Assembly: GCA_025927935.1 (NCBI GenBank)
Contig: JAICKM010000158.1
Coordinates: 1-11,279 of the forward strand
DNA length: 11,279 bases
From: Chloroflexia bacterium
Lineage (GTDB): Bacteria; Chloroflexota; Chloroflexia; QHBQ01; JADMIH01
Reading direction: 5' to 3'
In this document: positions 6,601 to 11,279 of the stretch, piece by piece
Layout of the letters: the number at the start of each line of letters is the position of its first letter
How positions within the stretch are numbered: the stretch's first letter is position 1
Program-made: the position numbers and the translations under genes
Notes under the pieces: generated by a model
The model's input: only the letters and a program-made list of their open reading frames with translations
Told to the model about the DNA's origin: nothing
Database searches by the model: none

Positions 6601-7248
6601 GCCATCCGGCCAGCCCGTGCCCGCGCTGAGGCGCAGATGCGTACCGTCGGGTTCCAGTTCCAGCACGGCGCAGAACTCCACCCCGAGGGTGGCAGCGACC
6701 AACGCGGTCGCTTCGTCGCGTAGCGCGGGCAGATCGCCCGTCGCCAGCGCGCCCTGGCCGAAGGCGGCCAGGGCCGCCTGCCGGCGCACCCGCTCGCGCA
6801 CCAGGGCGTCGGCTTCCACCCGCGCGGTGACATCGCGCACGACGGCCAGGTGGCGCCCCGGCAGGAAATGCGCCGTGGCGCTGAACTCGACATGGCGCAG
6901 GCTGCCGTCGGCGCGGCGGATCTGGAGTGTGTCCTGCAACCGCCCCTCCGCCTTAAAACGCTCTACAATCGTCTGGAACGCCGCGTCGCCGGCCTGGAAG
7001 AGACTTTCGCGCAAGTTGTGCTGCCGCAACTGCGCGGCCGGCACACCGTATAGCCGGCCCGCCGCCGGGTTGGCGTCGAGGATGCATCCTGCGTCGTCGA
7101 AGATGCACATAGCGTCCAGCGCGGTCTCGAAGAGCGCGCGGAACGAGCCGTCGGCGATCTCAGCCGGGGGCCGGCCCGCCGGGACGGACGAGCGGTCCGC
7201 CGGGGCCGGCGCGTCTCCGGCCGCTTCCGCTTTGGTGCGGGGCTTCAT
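3664..7248 (-). CDS. Multi-PAS/GAF hybrid sensor histidine kinase with C-terminal receiver
   Basis: The 1194-residue soluble hybrid kinase has no membrane segments. Domain order: PAS1 about 37-145; GAF about 155-312; PAS2, PAS3 and PAS4 beginning at Arg325, Arg450 and Arg575 (an exact 125-residue repeat, each with an RFA[TK][VA]F start and RDITER-like end); PAS5 about 695-812 of a different subtype (TRKDGTIFPVAYTS); DHp with His843 in VAHEFNN; HATPase about 930-1050 (NLIFNAVDAL, DTGAGMD, FEPFFTTK, GSGLGL); a VAPVAPV linker; receiver about 1069-1185 with VDDD, Asp1120 in TDLGMPGMNGWEV, Thr in LITGWG and Lys in LPKPY. The catalytic residues are intact, so autophosphorylation and His-to-Asp transfer are expected. 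The inputs are unknown; GAF domains commonly bind small molecules or chromophores. The kinase core and receiver closely match the gene just downstream. The start ATG at 7248 has a weak AGAAAG site 9 bases upstream. The frame closes with two consecutive TGA codons (3664-3666 and 3661-3663). It is divergent from the trehalose gene. Confidence 0.94.
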   Translation of the reverse strand: MKPRTKAEAAGDAPAPADRSSVPAGRPPAEIADGSFRALFETALDAMCIFDDAGCILDANPAAGRLYGVPAAQLRQHNLRESLFQAGDAAFQTIVERFKAEGRLQDTLQIRRADGSLRHVEFSATAHFLPGRHLAVVRDVTARVEADALVRERVRRQAALAAFGQGALATGDLPALRDEATALVAATLGVEFCAVLELEPDGTHLRLSAGTGWPDGFLGRTDSMANPSSPAARTLRTGAPVIIEDLAAVPGFPLPQRLRRLGIASLLIVIIAGPRRPQGVLGVYSGATRRFSEDDVHFLQAIANVLGAALERQQADDAMRRSEQRFATVFHASPEAISISRLADGVVIDVNESWERQFGRSRAAVQGQAEIVDALWCDPSERVRLFEQVRRDGVVRDFEFAFHGPSADIRSGLLSAETIEVDGEPCALLLIHDVTERRRAEHALRQSEQRFAKAFRSSPDGFIIARLSDGRILEANDSWLRIFGFTRDEVIGRTDVDLDIWVDLNSRAALAERLRARGYVRDLEFDIRKKTGAIRHTLASIELVDLDSEPCMLGIFRDITERMEAEAALRRSEERFAKAFHAGPDALMIFRRGDGLIVDVNDSWERLTGYPRAEAVGRSWRDLHLWSDPQQPEQLAVRMSRVGRVRDVEFTFYPRSGELRDGLLSAEILEIDGVPHVLSIIRDITESKRAAAAFQRQYDFTTAITGSLGEGVYALDLEGRVTFANPAATTMLGWSEAELLGRPMHDLIHFQRADGTPLPVSECAVHGVADPGDRVAVDDDVYTRKDGTIFPVAYTSAAISTGGRVTGQVVAFRDITERNLMESRARAAERLGALGRVAAGVAHEFNNILAGMMGRLDLLALTVHEPEAVEILRLLQQTVDDGVAMVSRIQAFARLRDAGAMVAVPVSDLVNDVVSLTHPRWHARPAVAGGSITLRTQVDEGLLVQGNPTKLREVLTNLIFNAVDALPRGGLIQITAEARDGGVLLVVRDTGAGMDAATQARIFEPFFTTKVAGSGLGLAVVKDIVESHGGAIRVVSQLGGGTAFTITLPAATAPSVVPVAPVAPVRRGSARILAVDDDAGLADMLRAMLAVGGHYVTVATSGAEAVRLFEQQPFDVVCTDLGMPGMNGWEVARAVRARAPQTPVILITGWGTALDPDELAAGTVDFVLPKPYRVVQVQEIVAQALARRATGESG
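4232..4272. repeat. 41-base exact identity shared with the paralogous kinase gene (copy 2)
   Basis: This is the partner of 1389-1429, in the same codon frame and at the same point of the ATP-binding domain, about 2.8 kb away in direct orientation. Direct repeats of this kind could recombine to delete the DNA between them and fuse the two kinases. Confidence 0.8.
5152..6276 (-). repeat. Three tandem 125-residue PAS repeats inside the larger kinase
   Basis: Within the protein, three consecutive PAS units start at residues 325, 450 and 575, exactly 125 apart. They share an RFA-type start, DG..(I/V)...N.SW.R.FG, a central LW.D segment, VRD.EF, a GLLSAE- or IEL-type strand and a final DIT-type end joined to a RRAE-ALRRSE linker helix. 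The smaller kinase has one unit of the same subtype (from its residue 384). The pattern indicates amplification of one PAS module. Confidence 0.8.
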
Positions 7249-7347
7249 GCTGTGTACTTTCTATCAGGCGTGGCAACCATCACGCGGTCAGCGGCGCGTG
7301 GCGGATCTCGGCGCGGCAGCTACCTGGGGCCCTCCGATCCCAGCAGG

Positions 7348-7356
7348 ATGATAGCA
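7348..7356 (-). promoter_or_regulatory. Extended -10 promoter of the larger kinase gene
   Basis: On the minus strand TGC-TATCAT fits the extended -10 consensus well (TGnTATnAT). It lies about 100 bases upstream of the ATG at 7248. No good -35 hexamer is seen at 17 bases. Confidence 0.5.
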
Positions 7357-7395
7357 GCCTAGTTTACCAATTCCCCCGCCTGCCCGTCAACCGGG

Positions 7396-7434
7396 CGAGT
7401 GGTCAGCGGTGCGTAGCACACCACTGACCACTCG
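7396..7434. repeat. Long hairpin built from the heptamer repeat, copy 2
   Basis: Two 16-base arms (7396-7411 and 7419-7434) match at 15 of 16 positions around a 7-base loop (CGTAGCA). The left arm starts CGAGTGGTCAG and the right arm ends CTGACCACTCG. The right half (7404-7436) is the second copy of the repeat at 59-98, lacking one heptamer. It lies between the promoters of two divergent genes, outside both predicted transcripts, so it is more likely a DNA structure, protein-binding site or mobile repeat than a transcript terminator. Confidence 0.75.
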
Positions 7435-7528
7435 TCTGCTGGCACAATCATTGCGGGCAGGGGATGGTGGGGATCTTGCTTGAGATTCTGGTTGTGTAAT
7501 CCGACAGTTGTATCAGTTTTGGGACAAG

Positions 7529-7543
7529 CACATGTGTTAGAAT
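7529..7543 (+). promoter_or_regulatory. Extended -10 promoter of the trehalose gene with overlapping CACATGTG palindrome
   Basis: TGT-TAGAAT (7535-7543) is a near-consensus extended -10 and lies about 60 bases before the ATG at 7604. The perfect 8-base palindrome CACATGTG (7529-7536) overlaps its TG element, which is a suitable place for a repressor site. No -35 with normal spacing is evident: TTGGGA at 7519-7524 is only 13 bases away. Confidence 0.5.
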
Positions 7544-7603
7544 CGGGGCGACAGGCCAGGATTCGCCTTGTGTTGCTTGCGCTCTTGAAGAAGGTGAATC
7601 ACG

Positions 7604-9895
7604 ATGACGATTGAAGAAATTGGCAAACGCCGCCTGGTGGTGGTCTCCAACCGGCTGCCCTTCACGGTGACGAAGGAAGAGGGTTGGCTCGCGTTCAACG
7701 CCAGCGCGGGGGGCCTGGTAACGGGGCTGAGCGGTTACTTGCGGTCGAACGAGGCCGGTGCCTCGTTAGATGCCCCTTTAGGGGCAGACGGCGAGGCTAA
7801 CTATGTCTGGGTGGGTTGGCCGGGTATCTCCATCGACGATGCTGACGAGCAAGCCGAGGTGCGCACCCGCGCCGCCGCCGAGTTCCACTCGTACCCCGTG
7901 TTTATCGACGAAGCGGAAATGGACCGTTTCTATCACGGCTTCTGCAACAGCACCATCTGGCCGCTCTTTCATTATTTCCCGTCGTATGCCGAGTTTGACG
8001 AGGATGACTGGGAGAACTATAAAACCGTCAATCAGACCTTTTGCGACGCCGTGCTGGAGGTGCTCCAGCCCGACGACATCGTCTGGGTGCACGACTATCA
8101 CCTGATGTTGCTGCCGCAGATGATCCGCGAGCGGATGCCCGATGTGCCTATCGGGTTCTTTCTGCACATCCCCTTCCCGGCCTACGAGGTGTTCCGCCTG
8201 CTGCCGCGCGCCTGGCGCACGGGCATCCTCAACGGCCTGCTCGGCGCCGACCTGGTGGGCTTTCACACCTACGACTACACGCAATATTTCGTGCGCTCGG
8301 TGCTGCGCGTCATGGGCTACGAACACAACCTGGGCCAGATCGCCCTGGGGGATCGGCTCGTGCAGGCCGACACCTTCCCGATGAGCATCGACTACGCCAA
8401 GTTTCACGATGCCGTCGCCACGCCGGAAGTCCAACAAGAGCGCGCCCGGCTCGACGAGTCGTTGGGCGATCAAAAGATCGTGCTGTCCATCGACCGGCTC
8501 GACTACTCGAAGGGCATCATCAACCGGCTAGAGGGTTACGAACTGTTCCTCAAGCACAACCCGGACTGGCGGGGCCGGGTGGTGCTCGGTCTGGTGGTCA
8601 TCCCCTCACGGGTCGGCGTGAATCAATATCAGGAGACCAAGACGCAGATCGAGGAACTGGTGGGCCGGATCAACGGCAAATTCGGCAAAATCCACTGGAC
8701 GCCGATTATCTATCAGTACCGCTCCCTGCCGTTCCCGGAGCTGATCGCCCTGTACTCGCGTAGCGATGTGGGCCTGGTGACGCCGCTACGCGACGGCATG
8801 AATCTCATCGCCAAGGAGTATGTCGCGGCGCGGGCCGGCGAGACGGGCGTGCTGATCCTGAGCGAGATGGCCGGCGCGGCCACCGAGTTGGGGGAAGCTG
8901 TGCTGATCAATCCGACCAGCCGGCTGGAGATCGCCCAGGGCATTCGCGACGCCCTGGACATGCCGGAGGAGGAGCAGATCCGCCGCAACCGGCTGATGCA
9001 GGCGCGCTTGCGCAGCTACACGGTGGTGACGTGGGCCGGGGATTTCATCACCCAACTCTTCGCCGCGGTGCGGGCGCAAGAGAAACTCCAGGTCAAGCAG
9101 TTGAGCGGGGGCGTGCACGCCCGGCTGATCGCCGATTACCAGGCCGGCGCCCGGCGGCTGCTCTTCCTCGATTATGACGGCACGCTGGTGCCGTTTGCCC
9201 CGCGCCCGGAGCAGGCCCCCCCGACCGCCGAGGTGCTGGACCTGTTGGCCGGCCTGGCCGCCGATCCGGCCAACGACGTGGTGCTGATCAGCGGGCGGGA
9301 CAAGGAAACGCTGGAAAGCTGGTTCGGCACCCTGCCCATCGACATGGTGGCCGAACATGGCGTCTGGGTGCGCGAGCGGAACGACGGATGGCACATGGTC
9401 CAGCGGCTCAGCGACGAGTGGAAGCCGCAGATCCGCCCGCTGCTCGACGCCTACGCGGCGCGGCTGCCCGGTTCCTTCGTCGAGGAGAAGCCCTATGCCC
9501 TGGCCTGGCACTACCGCCAGGCGGACCCCGAGCTGGGTCGCGTGCGCGCGCAGGAGCTACAAGACCTGCTGCTGCAACTCACGGGCAATATCGACGTGCG
9601 CGTGCTCCAGGGCAACCGGGTGCTCGAAGTCAAGAGCGGCGGCGTGACCAAGGGCACGACGGCGCGGCAATGGCTGCCCGCAGTGGGCGCGGCCCCCTTC
9701 ATCCTCGCCGTGGGCGACGACTGGACCGACGAGGACCTGTTCGCCGTGCTGCCGGCATCGGCCTACTCGATCCGCGTGGGCCAGGCGCAATCGCACGCCC
9801 GCTTCACTGTGCGCGACTACCAGGACGTGCGCCGGCTCCTGGCCGACCTGATTGGCGCATCTGCGCCGGCTCCGGCGGGGACCGGTACGCGCTAA
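7604..9895 (+). CDS. otsAB: Bifunctional trehalose-6-phosphate synthase/trehalose-6-phosphate phosphatase (OtsA-OtsB fusion)
   Basis: The 763-residue fusion makes trehalose in the cytosol. The N-terminal GT20 synthase (about 9-490) joins a nucleotide-activated glucose (usually UDP-glucose) to glucose-6-phosphate. Visible motifs are VVSNRLPF, ASAGGLVTGL, WVGWPG, NSTIWPLFHYF, Asp164 in VHDYHL, HIPFP, Arg298 and Lys303 in DRLDYSKGI, and Asp397 and Glu405 in DGMNLIAKEY. These match the spacing of Arg262/Lys267 and Asp361/Glu369 in the E. coli enzyme. The C-terminal HAD phosphatase (about 515-750) has Asp523/Asp525 in FLDYDGTL, VLISGR, AEHGVW, a KSGGVTKG lysine motif and Asp705/706 in GDDWTDEDLF, so both halves look active. 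The AAGGTG ribosome site ends 7 bases before the ATG. The length is slightly above the usual 720-740. A segment at residues about 48-66 (rich in Ala/Gly/Asp, with two TTA codons) is encoded by a palindrome and may be an insertion. The gene converges on the flavoprotein gene with 34 bases between them. The symbol reflects the fused activities; some genomes call such fusions tpsP or simply otsA. Confidence 0.95.
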   Translation: MTIEEIGKRRLVVVSNRLPFTVTKEEGWLAFNASAGGLVTGLSGYLRSNEAGASLDAPLGADGEANYVWVGWPGISIDDADEQAEVRTRAAAEFHSYPVFIDEAEMDRFYHGFCNSTIWPLFHYFPSYAEFDEDDWENYKTVNQTFCDAVLEVLQPDDIVWVHDYHLMLLPQMIRERMPDVPIGFFLHIPFPAYEVFRLLPRAWRTGILNGLLGADLVGFHTYDYTQYFVRSVLRVMGYEHNLGQIALGDRLVQADTFPMSIDYAKFHDAVATPEVQQERARLDESLGDQKIVLSIDRLDYSKGIINRLEGYELFLKHNPDWRGRVVLGLVVIPSRVGVNQYQETKTQIEELVGRINGKFGKIHWTPIIYQYRSLPFPELIALYSRSDVGLVTPLRDGMNLIAKEYVAARAGETGVLILSEMAGAATELGEAVLINPTSRLEIAQGIRDALDMPEEEQIRRNRLMQARLRSYTVVTWAGDFITQLFAAVRAQEKLQVKQLSGGVHARLIADYQAGARRLLFLDYDGTLVPFAPRPEQAPPTAEVLDLLAGLAADPANDVVLISGRDKETLESWFGTLPIDMVAEHGVWVRERNDGWHMVQRLSDEWKPQIRPLLDAYAARLPGSFVEEKPYALAWHYRQADPELGRVRAQELQDLLLQLTGNIDVRVLQGNRVLEVKSGGVTKGTTARQWLPAVGAAPFILAVGDDWTDEDLFAVLPASAYSIRVGQAQSHARFTVRDYQDVRRLLADLIGASAPAPAGTGTR
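7760..7797. repeat. Two-stem palindrome inside the trehalose synthase reading frame
   Basis: The outer arms GCCTCG (7760-7765) and CGAGGC (7792-7797) enclose symmetric 5-base internal loops and perfect inner arms TGCCCC (7771-7776) and GGGGCA (7781-7786) with a TTTA loop. An alternative pairing uses GAGGC at 7751-7755 with 7760-7764. It encodes residues 53-65, at a point between GGLVTGL and WVGWPG where E. coli OtsA has a much shorter connection. Both leucines in the palindrome use TTA, which is uncommon in the rest of this GC-rich gene. Confidence 0.6.
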
Positions 9896-9911
9896 GCGGG
9901 CGTGAGCGCTT
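9889..9911. terminator. Small hairpin at a convergent gene junction, possible weak terminator
   Basis: GCGCT (9889-9893) can pair with AGCGC (9905-9909), or alternatively AAGCG (9894-9898) with CGCTT (9907-9911). The hairpin overlaps the trehalose gene stop codon and lies in the 34-base gap to the convergent flavoprotein gene. There is no clear U-tract on either strand, so this is only a weak candidate. Confidence 0.25.
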
Positions 9912-9929
9912 GTGCTACAGGCCGCCGCA

Positions 9930-11279
9930 TCAGGTCTCCTTGGCCGGGATGGCGGCGACGGGCCGGGCCGGGCCGCTAGGCTGGGGCCGCAACACGGCCC
10001 AGGCAATGCGCGGGGCCACCAGGGCCTGGGCCGGGCGGAGCAGGTGCAGCACCTCCAGCATGCGCACGCGCACCGCACGGTCGTGCGTGGCGCGCAGGAT
10101 GACGCGGTCCATGTAGCGATGCACCAGGCGGGTGAGCGGGCCGGGGCGCCCGCCCTCCGTCTCGCGGCAGCGGAAATCCTCGCCCGTTGCCAGCAGCCAG
10201 AGGCGGGAGTTAGTGCGCGCCAGGCGGCGCTGGAAGCGGCGGCTCACCCCGCGCAGGTCGCCGGCGCCGGTGCGCAGGCAGCCGTCGAGCGTCATGGCGG
10301 CGAGAGCGGCAGCCGACATGCCCTGGCCGTAGACCGGGTTGAAGCAGCACGCGGCGTCGCCCAGGACGACGAAACGCTCGGGCCAGCGGGCCAGGCGCTC
10401 GTAGCGCCGCCAGCGGTTCTCAGTGGCCCGGTAGCCGGCGATGGGGCCAAGGGGCTGGGCGTCTTTGATCGCCTCATACAGCGCGGGGGTGCGCAGGCTG
10501 CGCGCGAATTCCAGGAAGCCGCGTTCATCGGTCGGTGGATAGTCGCGGCCCGCGCCGCTTAGCGTAACCAGCCAGCGGTTGCCCTCGATGGGCACGATGC
10601 CGCCGCCCCGGCGCATCTCAGGCAGGTCCGCGCCGACCAGCAGCGCTTTCCAGGGCGCGGGGAAGCCGGCCGGGGGCGCGTAGCAGCGCGTGGCGTAGCC
10701 GATGAAGGGGTTGATTACCGTCTCCTCCACGGCGGGATAGCCCAACGCCTGGAGCCAGGCCGGCGCCCGCGAGGATCGCCCGCTCGCCTCGACCACCAGG
10801 TCGGCGCGCAATTCTTCCTCGGCGGCGGCACCGGTCGCGCGGGAGCGGACGCGCACCCCGGCCACCCCTGTGCCCGCCGCGTCGGGCAGCAGGCCGGTCA
10901 CGTCGCATTCTTCACGGAACTGGATGCGCGGGTAGGCGGCGACCCGCCGCCGGATCGCCCAGTCGAGCAGATCGCGGGAGCAGCCGCGCGTCTCCAGGCC
11001 GGAGGGGAACCGGACAGTCCACCCGGCCGTGCTGAACCAGGCAAAATCGTCGATGGCGTCGAGCGGCGGCGCTCCGGCGGCGCCCAGTTCGGTTTGCAGG
11101 CCGGGGAACAGGTCTTCGAGGATATCCCGCCCGCGCATCAGCAGCGCGTGGACATGGCGGCCTTGCGGCACGCCTTTGCGCCCCTCCGGCCCCACCGGGA
11201 AGCGGTCGCGCTCGACCAGGATGACCGTGGCAAAGTGATCGGCCAGCACTCGCGCGGCCAGCATCCCGGCCATGCTCCC
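9930..11279 (-). CDS. FAD-dependent monooxygenase-like oxidoreductase, 5' end outside the window
   Basis: The gene is partial: 449 codons plus stop are visible. The frame is open to the window edge, and reading GGG-AGC before the first ATG gives GSMAGMLAARVLAD, the second half of a Rossmann FAD-binding motif, so that ATG is internal and about ten residues are missing. Further family marks are ILVERDRFP after the dinucleotide fold, ADLVVEASGRSSRAPAWL (DG-type motif) and FVVLGDAACCFNPVYGQGMSAA (third FAD contact). The remainder matches aromatic-hydroxylase/epoxidase-like flavoproteins (COG0654-type) with a helical C-terminus. The protein probably uses FAD, NAD(P)H and O2 to hydroxylate or epoxidise an organic substrate; a geranylgeranyl-reductase-like role is an alternative. 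No biosynthetic neighbours are visible, so the substrate is unknown. There is no signal peptide in the visible part. The gene converges on the trehalose gene. Confidence 0.88.
   Translation of the reverse strand, partial: GSMAGMLAARVLADHFATVILVERDRFPVGPEGRKGVPQGRHVHALLMRGRDILEDLFPGLQTELGAAGAPPLDAIDDFAWFSTAGWTVRFPSGLETRGCSRDLLDWAIRRRVAAYPRIQFREECDVTGLLPDAAGTGVAGVRVRSRATGAAAEEELRADLVVEASGRSSRAPAWLQALGYPAVEETVINPFIGYATRCYAPPAGFPAPWKALLVGADLPEMRRGGGIVPIEGNRWLVTLSGAGRDYPPTDERGFLEFARSLRTPALYEAIKDAQPLGPIAGYRATENRWRRYERLARWPERFVVLGDAACCFNPVYGQGMSAAALAAMTLDGCLRTGAGDLRGVSRRFQRRLARTNSRLWLLATGEDFRCRETEGGRPGPLTRLVHRYMDRVILRATHDRAVRVRMLEVLHLLRPAQALVAPRIAWAVLRPQPSGPARPVAAIPAKET

Larger units (their letters stand above)
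7249..7603. other. Divergent regulatory region between the larger kinase and the trehalose gene
   Basis: This 355-base gap has no credible gene. It holds an extended -10 promoter for the kinase (7348-7356, minus), a small hairpin GCCCG-TCAAC-CGGGC (7382-7396), the long hairpin built from the dispersed repeat (7396-7434), a less GC-rich stretch from about 7440 onward, and the promoter and ribosome site of the trehalose gene (7535-7543 and about 7588-7597). Confidence 0.6.

Noticed and set aside
8786..9511. A 241-codon minus-strand frame opposite the trehalose gene, and similar plus-strand frames there
   Set aside because: They lie opposite or out of frame with OtsA and OtsB catalytic motifs and show no family signature.
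1..11279. A new multi-gene defence, mobile or biosynthetic system
   Set aside because: The five genes belong to familiar families, lie in different orientations with their own promoters, and show no transposase, nuclease, toxin, or biosynthetic core. I could not support a new system from this sequence.

Overview
The window is GC-rich DNA with five substantial genes. Codon use, gene families and palindromic intergenic repeats suggest a high-GC environmental bacterium. A Chloroflexota (Roseiflexus/Kouleothrix-like) origin is my best guess, but it rests on family resemblance and repeat style and not on any marker gene.

Layout: (1) 1-181 is a leader with a heptamer-type repeat and an extended -10 promoter. 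(2) 182-661 (+) encodes a small PPOX/FMN-binding split-barrel protein. (3) 662-826 is a convergent spacer with two related palindromic units and a heptanucleotide array that runs into the next gene's stop codon. (4) 827-3433 (-) is a hybrid sensor histidine kinase with four PAS domains, DHp, HATPase and a C-terminal receiver. (5) 3434-3663 is a spacer with a good promoter for that kinase. (6) 3664-7248 (-) is a larger paralogous hybrid kinase with PAS, GAF, four more PAS domains, DHp, HATPase and receiver. (7) 7249-7603 is a divergent intergenic region with promoters for both flanking genes and a long hairpin built from the same repeat family as at 59-98. (8) 7604-9895 (+) is a fused trehalose-6-phosphate synthase/phosphatase. 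(9) 9930-11279 (-) is an FAD-dependent monooxygenase-like oxidoreductase, convergent with the trehalose gene and cut off at the right edge of the window.

How they may work together: the two kinases are tandem paralogs without membrane segments, so they look like cytoplasmic multi-input sensors. Each carries its own receiver, and no DNA-binding response regulator or Hpt protein is present here. The larger kinase is divergent from the trehalose gene, which makes osmotic, desiccation or heat stress control an attractive but unproven idea. The PPOX-like protein and the flavoprotein show no clear functional link to the rest.

I find no mobile-element gene, CRISPR array, RNA gene, defence cassette or clearly new multi-gene system. 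The most interesting signals are non-coding: dispersed heptamer repeats whose two copies differ by exactly one 7-base unit, a palindrome inside the trehalose synthase reading frame, a shared extended -10 motif in front of four genes, and the recent-looking duplication of the kinase cores.
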